Positions 7,912 to 15,686 of a DNA stretch of 64,000 nucleotides are shown here, piece after piece. The DNA is taken from the NCBI RefSeq assembly GCF_017813235.1, contig NZ_JAGISH010000015.1, positions 1 through 64,000 of the forward strand, read 5' to 3'. Origin of the DNA: Sagittula salina (GTDB lineage Bacteria; Pseudomonadota; Alphaproteobacteria; Rhodobacterales; Rhodobacteraceae). The translations under genes and the position numbers were made by a program. How positions within the stretch are numbered: the stretch's first letter is position 1; every line of letters starts with the position of its first letter. Under the pieces are notes generated by a model, which saw nothing but the letters and a program-made list of their open reading frames with translations, had not been told where the DNA came from and did no database searches.

Positions 7912-10589
7912 ATACGCTCAACGCGCTCGCGGCGATCTCGCTGGGGTACGTAGCGCTGCTCTTCGCAGTGGCCTTCTTTGCCGAGCGTGCCGCGCAGCGC
8001 GGCCGGGTGAAATGGCTGCGCGCCCCGCTGGTCTACACGCTGTCGCTGTCGATCTACTGCACCGGCTGGACGTTTTACGGCGCAGTGGGCAGCGCGGCGC
8101 GCTCGGGCGTCGAATACCTGACGATCTACCTCGGGCCCTCGCTGGTCATGATCGGCTGGTGGTGGATCCTGCGCCGCCTCGTCAGGATCGGGCGGGCGCA
8201 GAGGATCACTTCCGTGGCGGATCTGATTTCTTCCCGGTATGGGAAGTCGAACCTGCTGGGAGTCGCGGTCACAATCCTCGCGGTGGTCGGGACCACACCC
8301 TATATTGCGTTGCAACTGCAGTCGGTGACGCTCTCGGTGGACGTCTTCGCCAATATCGACTCCGAAGGCGCGGGGGCGAGCAGTACCGCATTCTGGGTGG
8401 CGGTTGGACTGGCGGTCTTTACCGTGATCTTCGGGACCCGCACGCTGGACTCGAACGAGCGTCACCATGGCGTGGTCATGGCCATTGCGCTTGAGGCGGT
8501 GGTGAAACTCGCCGCGCTGTTGGCGGTGGGCGGTTTCGTCGTCTGGGGACTGGCGGGCGGCGTGATGGAGGTGCTGGCCCGCATCGACGCCTCCCCCATG
8601 GCGCGCTGGCAGGTGGATGCCGGACGGTGGACCGGGCTGATGTTGCTGTCGGCGGCGGCCTTTCTCTGCCTCCCGCGCATGTTCCAGGTGCTGGTGGTGG
8701 AGAACGACAACGACCGGCAGCTACGCATGGCTGCATGGGCCTTTCCGCTGTACCTGATGCTCATGAGCCTTTTTGTCGTGCCGATCGCTGTGGTCGGCAT
8801 GGACCTGCTGCCCGAAGGCGCGAACCCCGATCTGTTCGTGCTGACCCTGCCGCTGAGCCAAGGCCGCGAGGGGCTGGCGCTGCTGACGTTCCTCGGTGGA
8901 TTTTCGTCGGCCACCTCCATGGTGATCGTCGCGGCCATCGCGCTGTCGACCATGGTGTCGAACCATATTGTCATGCCGATCTGGTTGGAACTGCGGCGCG
9001 GCGCGGCGTCGGTGTCGGGCGATGTGCGGCAGGTCGTGCTGCTGTCGCGGCGGCTGTCGATTGGCGGCGTTCTGCTGCTGGGCTATCTGTATTACGCGCT
9101 ATCGGGCGGCGGCGCTGCGCTCGCGGCCATCGGTTTCGTCGCCTTCACCGGCGTGGCCCAGGTGCTGCCGGTGATGCTGGGCGGCATTTTCTGGCGCGGC
9201 GCGACACGGGCGGGGGCGTTGGCAGGGCTGACCTTCGGTTTCGTCACATGGCTTTACACGCTTTATATCCCCTCGCTCGGCGGCGGCGCCCTTTTCCCCG
9301 AGGTCTGGTTCACACATGGACCGCTGGGCATCGGCTGGCTGCGGCCGGAGGCCCTGTTCGGCGTAACCCGGCTGGACCCTCTGCTGCACGCGGTGTTCTG
9401 GTCGCTGACACTGAACACAGTGGGTTTCCTGGCTGTGTCGATGTTCACCTTCCCCTCGCCGCTGGAGCGGTTGCAGGCTGTGCAGTTTACTACCGTTCAG
9501 GGGGCGCCGGGAGGGGCACGGTCGTGGCTGCCGGGGGCGGCCCAGACCGAGGACCTGATGATCATGGCGCAGCGAATCCTCGGCGCGCGCGATGCGCAGG
9601 CGCTGTTCCGCCGCGAGGCGGAGCGGCAGGGCGGGGAGGATATGATCCCGACGCCGACGCCGGAGTTCCTGCAACGGCTTGAACGGGAGCTTGCAGGTTC
9701 CGTCGGGGCGGCAACGGCTCATGCCATGGTCGGGCAAATTGTGGGCGGGCTGACCGTCTCGGTCGAGGATCTGATGGCAGTGGCCGACGAGTCTGCGCAG
9801 ATGATGGAGTATTCCGCCCGTCTCGAGACGCAATCGCGCGAACTGACTCGCACCGCAGCCGAACTGCGCGCCGCCAACGAAAAGCTCACCCGGCTTTCGG
9901 TGCAGAAGGATGCCTTTCTCAGCCAGATCAGTCACGAGTTGCGCACGCCGATGACTTCGATTCGCGCGTTTTCGGAAATCCTTCGCGACACCGACGGGTT
10001 GGCGAAGACAGACCGCAACCGCTACGCCTCGATCATCCATGACGAGGCGATCCGCCTGACACGGCTGCTGGACGATCTGCTGGATCTGTCAGTGCTGGAA
10101 AGCGGGCAGGTGAGCCTGAACCTCGCGCGCGGAAAACTGTCGGATGTGATAGACCGCGCGGTGGCCGCAGCGCTGGCGGAAGACGGCGACCGTCTGCGCA
10201 TCCGGCGGCGCAGCCTGAACGAACAGATCTGGCTGCATACCGACCTTGAGCGGCTGAGCCAAGTCTTCATCAACCTGATCGCGAACGCGCGAAAATACTG
10301 TGACGCGGCGGAGCCGGAACTGGAAATTCGCGTCCTGACGCAGCGCGACCAGATGCTGATCGACTTCATCGACAATGGGTCCGGCGTCGCGGCAGAGGCG
10401 CGGGACGTGATCTTTGAAAAGTTCGCCCGCGTGTCGAGCGACCAGAAGGCTGGCGGCGCCGGGCTGGGTTTGGCGATCTGTCGGCAGATCGTTACCCGGC
10501 TGGGCGGCGACATCTCTTACGTGGGCGAACACGGCGGCGCGGCTTTCCGTGTGGTGCTGCCCATCCGGCAGGAAATGGCGGCCCAATAG
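7908..10589 (+). CDS. Sodium/solute symporter-type sensor histidine kinase (CrbS/CbrA-like)
   Basis: This 893-residue membrane sensor starts with GTG at 7908 (GTGA overlap with the preceding stop). Residues about 1-500 form a multi-pass solute:sodium symporter domain (SIYCTGWTFYGAVGSAA and RITSVADLISSRYGKS are family motifs). A linker and coiled coil follow, then a HisKA domain with the phosphorylated His at residue 676 (SHELRTPMTSIRAF). The HATPase domain shows N, G1 and G2 boxes (NLIANARKY, DNGSGV, GAGLGLAICRQIV). No PAS or attached receiver is seen. This fusion is typical of CrbS/CbrA sensors; CrbS controls acs in other bacteria. With acs in this locus, sensing acetate or a related carboxylate is the natural hypothesis. 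Confidence 0.9.
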   Translation: MNTLNALAAISLGYVALLFAVAFFAERAAQRGRVKWLRAPLVYTLSLSIYCTGWTFYGAVGSAARSGVEYLTIYLGPSLVMIGWWWILRRLVRIGRAQRITSVADLISSRYGKSNLLGVAVTILAVVGTTPYIALQLQSVTLSVDVFANIDSEGAGASSTAFWVAVGLAVFTVIFGTRTLDSNERHHGVVMAIALEAVVKLAALLAVGGFVVWGLAGGVMEVLARIDASPMARWQVDAGRWTGLMLLSAAAFLCLPRMFQVLVVENDNDRQLRMAAWAFPLYLMLMSLFVVPIAVVGMDLLPEGANPDLFVLTLPLSQGREGLALLTFLGGFSSATSMVIVAAIALSTMVSNHIVMPIWLELRRGAASVSGDVRQVVLLSRRLSIGGVLLLGYLYYALSGGGAALAAIGFVAFTGVAQVLPVMLGGIFWRGATRAGALAGLTFGFVTWLYTLYIPSLGGGALFPEVWFTHGPLGIGWLRPEALFGVTRLDPLLHAVFWSLTLNTVGFLAVSMFTFPSPLERLQAVQFTTVQGAPGGARSWLPGAAQTEDLMIMAQRILGARDAQALFRREAERQGGEDMIPTPTPEFLQRLERELAGSVGAATAHAMVGQIVGGLTVSVEDLMAVADESAQMMEYSARLETQSRELTRTAAELRAANEKLTRLSVQKDAFLSQISHELRTPMTSIRAFSEILRDTDGLAKTDRNRYASIIHDEAIRLTRLLDDLLDLSVLESGQVSLNLARGKLSDVIDRAVAAALAEDGDRLRIRRRSLNEQIWLHTDLERLSQVFINLIANARKYCDAAEPELEIRVLTQRDQMLIDFIDNGSGVAAEARDVIFEKFARVSSDQKAGGAGLGLAICRQIVTRLGGDISYVGEHGGAAFRVVLPIRQEMAAQ

Positions 10590-10743
10590 CGGCCGAGAAG
10601 CGGCGGGGCGGCCGTCTTTTGGTGGGGGTTTTCCCCAGCTTTTCGGGTAAGGATTTTACTAAAAGGCGTCTCGTTAAAGCGCTTGGTAACCAAATCCGCC
10701 GATAAGGAAAGCCGGAGGCAGTTGGATATGGGCGTGAATCTGC

Positions 10744-11949
10744 ATGGCTGACGGGGCACGAGACGACGTATTGGGCCAAAAGGCGCAAGCGGCTCAGCGT
10801 GCCTACGAGGCACGCGGGATGTCGCCTGCGAAGGCGCTCAGGCGGAGTCTGTCCAAGACGGCGGACCTGCTTTGGGGATTGGCGCTGGTCACGCAGAATG
10901 TCAGCTCCGAAGGGCTCGACCAGGATGGTGTGGTCGAGGGACTGGTGCCCAGCGACCTCCTGATCCTGCTCGACGGACCCGAGGGCGAAGTGGGGCTGGC
11001 CTCCGTCGACCGGCAGGTTTTGACCGGCGTTATCGAGGTTCAGACCATTCTGCAGGTCACCCAGATGCCGGTAGAGGAAGACCGCCCTCTGACCCAGACC
11101 GACGCCGCCATGGTTGCGCCCCTGCTGGATGGCGCACTCACCCGCATGGCCGCCGCGCTTGCGGACAGTCCGGTGGGGCAGATGCTTGAGGGCTATCGTT
11201 TCGGTGCCATGCTGGAGGATGCCCGCTCCGCCAGCCTGCTGCTGGACGCTGCCTCTTACCGCGTGTTCCGCGCCGATGTTGACCTCGCGCTGGGTCGACG
11301 GAAGGGGCGGCTGTCCTTCATCCTTCCGGAGAAAAAACCGAACCGCGGGCCTTCGGTCGCCTCCGGGGAGGGGGCGCCGGGTCCTCATGCGGAAGTGCTG
11401 GGCCGCGTGTCAGCGCGGCTTGACGCCGTACTTTCGCGCATCCGACTGCCGTTGTCGAAGGCGCAGGCGCTGAAGCCCGGCGACACGCTGCGCCTGTCTG
11501 CAGACGCACTCGACCGGGTGGAGATCCACGCCGGGGCGGGGCGGCTGGTAGCGAAGGGACGCATGGGGCAGATGAATGGTTACCGTGCGGTGCGGCTGAC
11601 ATGGCCGGTTCTGGGACCGCTGGGCATATCCGCCCCACCACCTGCTGCGGCGGAGGGAGGCGGCGAGGATTTTGGCGGGGGCTTTGGGGGCGATGCGCCG
11701 GCCCTGCCCGGCGGGGGCATGGAGGAGGATTTCCCCGCTGCAGGCGACGGCATGGCTGAGGACTTCCCCGACCTCGACTTCGGCACTGAAGGCGGCGATT
11801 TTGGCGGGGACTTCAACGCTGAGGCAGGGGATTTCAGCGCGGAAGCCGGCGATTTTGACGCGGGCTCCTTCAACACGGACGACGCCCCGGCTGAGGATTT
11901 TGAAATGGATTTCGGCAACGCGCCGATGGAGATCGATTTCAAGGACTAG
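10744..11949 (+). CDS. FliM/FliN-like switch-domain protein with acidic Asp-Phe tail
   Basis: This 401-residue protein has a FliM-like middle region (about residues 20-195) and a SpoA/FliN-type domain (about 225-300, around LPLSKAQALKPGDTLRL and AGRLVAKGRMG). About 100 residues of Gly- and Asp-rich tail follow, with repeated Gly-Asp-Phe and Glu-Asp-Phe units ending in MEIDFKD. The family forms the flagellar switch or the related type III export C-ring, but no other flagellar gene is in view. The GGAGG at 10713 is rather far from the ATG at 10744; a seven-codon leader (10728-10751) overlaps the start and could couple translation. Confidence 0.75.
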   Translation: MADGARDDVLGQKAQAAQRAYEARGMSPAKALRRSLSKTADLLWGLALVTQNVSSEGLDQDGVVEGLVPSDLLILLDGPEGEVGLASVDRQVLTGVIEVQTILQVTQMPVEEDRPLTQTDAAMVAPLLDGALTRMAAALADSPVGQMLEGYRFGAMLEDARSASLLLDAASYRVFRADVDLALGRRKGRLSFILPEKKPNRGPSVASGEGAPGPHAEVLGRVSARLDAVLSRIRLPLSKAQALKPGDTLRLSADALDRVEIHAGAGRLVAKGRMGQMNGYRAVRLTWPVLGPLGISAPPPAAAEGGGEDFGGGFGGDAPALPGGGMEEDFPAAGDGMAEDFPDLDFGTEGGDFGGDFNAEAGDFSAEAGDFDAGSFNTDDAPAEDFEMDFGNAPMEIDFKD

Positions 11950-12331
11950 AATTTGGGACCGAGTTTACGGAGGCAACCGGGGGGCTAGTGGAGCGCGCGC
12001 CTGCGGAGGGAGTGCTCCCTGTGCAAAGTCGCTGTGGCGATCAATCCGGGAGCTATTTGCCAGGGAAAGGTCGCGATTGGCAGGGCTGTGCCTGCGACCG
12101 GTTACCATCCTTGGGCAGGGAATTCCGTGAGTAGCGATGTGGGCACAGCCCCTGCCGACCAGCGCGGGGTCGGTATATTGGTGGTGCGGACGCGGTACCC
12201 CGACGTGGGCACGCGGAGATACGCGTGAAACCTGAGGAGAACGGCCGAGCGTCGGCGCCCCTCGAATAAATCCAGAGGACCCGGCGGCCTCGGCCCGAGA
12301 AGCTGACCAGACGGATCGGGGCTGGAGAGAA
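11950..12331. other. Unassigned 380-base intergenic stretch, possibly a structured RNA
   Basis: No convincing protein gene is seen. The strand is rich in self-complementary pieces. The clearest is GGGCTGTGCC (12083-12092) against GGCACAGCCC (12142-12151), which extends outward with a one-base bulge through GGCAG/CTGCC. I looked for the signature motifs of RNase P RNA, tmRNA, signal recognition particle RNA and the cobalamin riboswitch and did not find them. A novel or diverged non-coding RNA is possible; so is a decayed gene. Confidence 0.25.
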
Positions 12332-12367
12332 AAGGACGGCAGCCGGGGATGATCGGCTACCGTCCTT
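12332..12367 (-). terminator. Intrinsic terminator of the sulfur operon
   Basis: Arms AAGGACGG-AGCCG and CGGCT-CCGTCCTT (one mismatch) enclose an 8-base loop. On the minus strand the stem is followed by TTTTCTCT. It lies 5 bases after the stop codon of the gene ending at 12373. Confidence 0.8.
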
Positions 12368-12372
12368 GCGCC

Positions 12373-12798
12373 TCAAGAGGCGGCGAGTGCTTCCAGCGTA
12401 GGGCGCAGGCCGGAGAGGTCGTAGCCCGCTTCGCGTGCTGTCTCCAAAACGACGTCGGCACCCTTGGTGGAGGCCTGTCCCAGCGCCCAGACGACCGTGC
12501 TGCGGGTGCCGGAGGCGCAGTAGGCCAGGACCGGTCCGCCCGCGCCCTCGATCAGTTCCTGCTGCTTGAGGATATTCTCGGCGGTCATGGTCTGGTGGGT
12601 GAGCGGCAGCACGGCAAAGCGCAGCCCCTCCGACTCGATGGCGCGTCGCATGGCTTCGGATTGCAGCTCGGGCGGGTTTTCCTCGTCCGGGCGGTTGCAG
12701 ATCACGAGGGTATAGCCAGCCTCGCGCGCGGCCGCCGCGTCCTCCGGAGAGATCTGCGGCGACACGTGATAGGTGGGGGTGATGATACGGGGTGTCAT
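12373..12798 (-). CDS. Blh-type phosphatase-fold sulfur transferase (TIGR01244 type)
   Basis: This 141-residue cytoplasmic protein has the protein-tyrosine-phosphatase-like P-loop CASGTRS (Cys94, Arg99), as in the N-terminal domain of Blh, a protein linked to hydrogen sulfide and persulfide detoxification. I used the ATG at 12798; a TTG two codons upstream is possible. It is the last gene of a four-gene minus-strand operon with two YeeE/YedE membrane proteins and a metallo-hydrolase, and starts 10 bases after the upstream stop. In Blh this domain is fused to the metallo-hydrolase; here the two parts are separate genes of one operon. Confidence 0.82.
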   Translation of the reverse strand: MTPRIITPTYHVSPQISPEDAAAAREAGYTLVICNRPDEENPPELQSEAMRRAIESEGLRFAVLPLTHQTMTAENILKQQELIEGAGGPVLAYCASGTRSTVVWALGQASTKGADVVLETAREAGYDLSGLRPTLEALAAS

Positions 12799-12808
12799 GA
12801 TCAATGGC

Positions 12809-13246
12809 TTATTCCGCAGGAACCGCCCTGTCCAGCCGGGCCCGCACGAAGGGTGCGATGGCCATGCCCGTCACCATGGCGGCGACAAAGACGTAAAGTC
12901 CCGGGCCACCGTAGGACAACGCGGCGATGGACGGACCCGGGCAGAGCCCGGCCAGACCCCAGCCGATGCCGAAAAGGACGGAGCCGACGATCAGCTTCGT
13001 GTCGATTTCCTTCGAAGGCGCGGGCGGCAGCGGCTCGCCGGTCAGCGCGGTAACGCGCTTCGAGCGCATCCACCATGCCAGTGCCATCGGGATCATGGCG
13101 CCACCCATGACGAAGGCCAGTGTCGGGTCCCAGTCGCCGAAGACATCGAGCCAGCCCTGCACCTTTGCGGTGTCGGTCATGCCGGAGATGAACAGGCCGG
13201 AGCCAAACAGCCCCCCGGAAAGCAGTGCGATTGCGTGGCGAAGCAT
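12809..13246 (-). CDS. YeeE/YedE (PmpB-like) sulfur transporter half
   Basis: This 145-residue inner-membrane protein has about four hydrophobic segments and the family motif GLCPGPSIAALSYGG with Cys102. YeeE/YedE proteins move thiosulfate or other sulfur compounds by relaying them along conserved cysteines. It starts one base after the stop of the companion half-protein, so both halves are probably made in equal amounts and combine into one channel, as in PmpA/PmpB. Confidence 0.88.
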   Translation of the reverse strand: MLRHAIALLSGGLFGSGLFISGMTDTAKVQGWLDVFGDWDPTLAFVMGGAMIPMALAWWMRSKRVTALTGEPLPPAPSKEIDTKLIVGSVLFGIGWGLAGLCPGPSIAALSYGGPGLYVFVAAMVTGMAIAPFVRARLDRAVPAE

Positions 13247-13247
13247 G

Positions 13248-13673
13248 TCAGATCACCCCCAGGATGTGGCGGAACAGGATTACACCCAGGCCCCCGGCCA
13301 GGATGTAGCAGCAGGTGGCGACGATGCCGCGGACCGAAAGGCGCGACATGCCGCAGACGCCGTGCCCGGAGGTGCATCCGTTGGCGATGCGCGTGCCGAT
13401 GCCCACCAGCAGGCCGGCGGCGATCAACACCCAGTAGTTGTCGGTGATATGCGTGTCCACGTCGCGGTAGAGCGGGTAGAGCACAACCGGCATGACGGCG
13501 ACACCCAGCAGGAACAGGATGCGTTCCCACTTGGTGTTCAGGCCGGATCCATCGACGAGACCGCCGATGATCCCGCTGGCGCCCATGATCTTTCCGTTTC
13601 CAAGCAGGTACACGGCTCCGCCGGTCCCGATCAGCAGGCCGCCGATCAGGCCCCAGATCCAGTCGATTGGCAT
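13248..13673 (-). CDS. YeeE/YedE (PmpA-like) sulfur transporter half
   Basis: This 141-residue inner-membrane protein carries the hallmark NGCTSGHGVCGMSRLSVRG with Cys100 and Cys107, the conserved cysteine motif of the YeeE/YedE family. About four hydrophobic segments are visible. It lies between the metallo-hydrolase gene and the PmpB-like half on the same strand. It probably imports or exports a sulfur species handled by the neighbouring persulfide enzymes. Confidence 0.9.
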   Translation of the reverse strand: MPIDWIWGLIGGLLIGTGGAVYLLGNGKIMGASGIIGGLVDGSGLNTKWERILFLLGVAVMPVVLYPLYRDVDTHITDNYWVLIAAGLLVGIGTRIANGCTSGHGVCGMSRLSVRGIVATCCYILAGGLGVILFRHILGVI

Positions 13674-13764
13674 TCTTGCGTTTCCTTGTTGTCCAGCGTG
13701 CCCCGGTTCGCCACGGGGCCTCGCGTTGGTCCCCGCCCCGGTGCAGGAGGCGGGGGATGGAGGG

Positions 13765-14661
13765 TTATTTGCCCAGCTTGTTGACGGGCACTTTCAGGTA
13801 GACATTGCCCTGTGGGTCCGGCGGCGGCATCTGGCCGGCGCGCATGTTCACCTGCAGCGAAGGGATGATGAGCTTCGGCATGGCCAGCGTGGCGTCGCGG
13901 CTGTCGCGCATCGATACGAACTCTTCGCGCGATTTGCCCGCGCCGACGTGGATGTTCATCGCTTTCTGTGCGCCCACGGTGGTTTCCCATGCGTAGTCCT
14001 CGCGACCCGGCGCCTTGTAGTCGTGGCCCACGAAGATGCGGGTTTCGTCCGGCAGGGCGAGGATCTTTTGCACCGAGTCGAACAGCGTCTCGGAGGAGCC
14101 GCCGGGGAAATCGCAGCGCGCGGTGCCGAAGTCCGGCATGAATAGCGTGTCGCCGACAAAGGCCGTGTCGCCAATGACATAAGTCAGGCAGGCGGGCGTG
14201 TGGCCGGGCGTGTGCAGGATGTCGGCGCGCATCTGGCCGATGTGGATGGCATCACCCTCGACGAAAAGCTGGTCGAACTGCGAACCGTCGCGCTGGAACT
14301 CCGTGCCTTCGTTGAAGACCTTGCCGAATACGTCCTGCACGATGCGGATGCGGTCACCAATTCCGATCTTGCCGCCCAGTTTTTCCTGGATATAGGGCGC
14401 GGCCGAAAGGTGGTCGGCGTGTACGTGGGTTTCCAGCAGCCACTGGCATTCGTAACCCTTCTCCTGCACGAAGGCGATGATCGCGTCGGCAGACCGGGTG
14501 TCAGTGTGGCCGGAGGCATAGTCGAAGTCCAGCACGCTGTCGATCACGGCACAGGCGGTCCCGTTGGGGTCGCGCACAACGTAGGAAATCGTGTTGGTGG
14601 CCTCGTCGAAGAAGGCCGTGACTTCGGGTTTGATCTGGCTGGTGGTGATACTGGTAGACAT
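13765..14661 (-). CDS. Metallo-beta-lactamase-fold hydrolase, persulfide dioxygenase-like
   Basis: This 298-residue enzyme has the metal motif THVHADHLS (H79, H81, D83, H84), further ligands in ILHTPGHTP and IFVGHDY, and the GDTLFMPDFGTARCDF region typical of persulfide dioxygenase and Blh. It would oxidise glutathione persulfide to sulfite. The ATG at 14661 has a GAGGAG site; a longer start at 14691 lacks support. It is the first gene of the sulfur operon. AT-rich DNA just upstream (14685-14715) has an imperfect palindrome with ACATAT and AATGTGT arms that could bind a BigR-type repressor, but no such gene is in view. Confidence 0.88.
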   Translation of the reverse strand: MSTSITTSQIKPEVTAFFDEATNTISYVVRDPNGTACAVIDSVLDFDYASGHTDTRSADAIIAFVQEKGYECQWLLETHVHADHLSAAPYIQEKLGGKIGIGDRIRIVQDVFGKVFNEGTEFQRDGSQFDQLFVEGDAIHIGQMRADILHTPGHTPACLTYVIGDTAFVGDTLFMPDFGTARCDFPGGSSETLFDSVQKILALPDETRIFVGHDYKAPGREDYAWETTVGAQKAMNIHVGAGKSREEFVSMRDSRDATLAMPKLIIPSLQVNMRAGQMPPPDPQGNVYLKVPVNKLGK

Positions 14662-14800
14662 GGCGGATATCTCCTCATTTCGAGCAAACATATACGCAAA
14701 ATAGAATGTGTTTCAAGTGGCAAGTTGCGCTTGATTTGCATCAATGCGTCTGCCGCGTGCTCATGGCAGCCTGATGACATGCCAAAGGAGGCCCATCTTC

Positions 14801-15121
14801 ATGTCCCATCATGCGGAAAAACTGAAACTTCTCGGAAGACTGCGCGAACTCGGCGGGCGTCTGGACGACATCGAAGACGCGCTGGAATCCGAGCATTCGC
14901 GAGACTGGGAGGAGCAGGCCGTCGAACGCGAGGGTGAAGAAGTGCTCGAACGTCTGGGCGAGGCGGGACAGGCCGAGGTAGCGCGCATCCGAGCCGCTTT
15001 GCAGCGGATGGCGGACGGCTCCTACGGGGTATGCGTCCGTTGCGGGGGGCAGATTGTCCCGGCGCGGCTGATGGCTCTGCCGGAGACGGCCCTTTGCGCG
15101 GGCTGCGCTTCGGGCGGTTGA
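14801..15121 (+). CDS. DksA/TraR-type C4 zinc-finger protein
   Basis: This 106-residue protein has an N-terminal coiled-coil half rich in Glu, Leu and Arg and a C-terminal zinc finger with C78, C81, C99 and C102 (CVRCG and CAGC). Proteins of this family insert a coiled coil into the RNA polymerase secondary channel. It is shorter than DksA, nearer the short DksA-like paralogues of alphaproteobacteria. A perfect AAAGGAGG site lies 8 bases before the ATG. It is divergent from the sulfur operon. Confidence 0.85.
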   Translation: MSHHAEKLKLLGRLRELGGRLDDIEDALESEHSRDWEEQAVEREGEEVLERLGEAGQAEVARIRAALQRMADGSYGVCVRCGGQIVPARLMALPETALCAGCASGG

Positions 15122-15176
15122 AGTCCGAGCGCGTTCAACCAGCGTCGACAGGGCGCGACCGGCAGGAGGAAATGCC

Positions 15177-15389
15177 ATGATCGAAGCACTGAACCAGAGA
15201 CTGGAAGCCTTATGCCAGGAATTGCGCACGTCGCGGGGCAAGGCCCGGACGGAGGCTCTGGACCATCTCGCGGAGGTGCTGGCGCAACTTGACTTGCACG
15301 GCCATCCGGCGCCGGCATGGGCGCGCGAAGCGCTGGCCACGGCGGTGGACGAAAACGTCGAGGACGGGTTCGACAACATGCCGGTCTAG
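15177..15389 (+). CDS. Small acidic hypothetical protein
   Basis: This 70-residue protein of unknown function has an N-terminal helix-like half (MIEALNQRLEALCQELRTSR) and an acidic C-terminus. A good AGGAGG site lies 7 bases before the ATG, 55 bases after the DksA-like gene on the same strand, so they may be co-transcribed. No domain is recognised. Confidence 0.6.
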   Translation: MIEALNQRLEALCQELRTSRGKARTEALDHLAEVLAQLDLHGHPAPAWAREALATAVDENVEDGFDNMPV

Positions 15390-15686
15390 CGGGCCAGTTT
15401 GAACGAGCTGCTTCATTGAAACGGGCCGGTGGGCCAGTCTAACACTCCGCCCCGGAAGCGGGCCCCGAAGGTGCGCTCTGTCAAAGGCCAGCGTTTCTCC
15501 GCCCGGCGGGGGGATGTTTGGGGTTTGCGGAACTGCCCGGGGGGCAGAGACTTGCTTGCGGGCCATGATCGGGGAATTTTCCGGCAGTTGCCCAGCCTTG
15601 GAAATTGCCTTGAGCCGTCAATTCGACTCTAATCCCGTGAAACAAGCGCGAAAATGCGCTGCGGGACACGGCGGGACGACGGGCAC
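15390..15686. other. Intergenic region, no gene seen
   Basis: This stretch of 297 bases separates the small acidic protein gene from the FadB-like gene. It is GC-rich in its first 200 bases and contains short G-runs but no convincing reading frame. A weak promoter-like TTGAGC is followed by TCTAAT around 15610-15632. Confidence 0.4.

Noticed and set aside
8627..9682. 351-codon plus-strand frame inside the kinase gene
   Set aside because: It is another frame of the symporter-kinase gene. The kinase frame has clear membrane and histidine-kinase motifs; this one is Arg/Gly/Ala-rich.
12034..12228. 64-codon frame in the region with RNA-like pairing
   Set aside because: There is no good ribosome binding site, no recognisable motif, and the complementarity pattern spans the frame.
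11950..12331. RNase P RNA, tmRNA or cobalamin riboswitch in the unassigned region
   Set aside because: The conserved core motifs of these RNAs were not found, so no family name was assigned.
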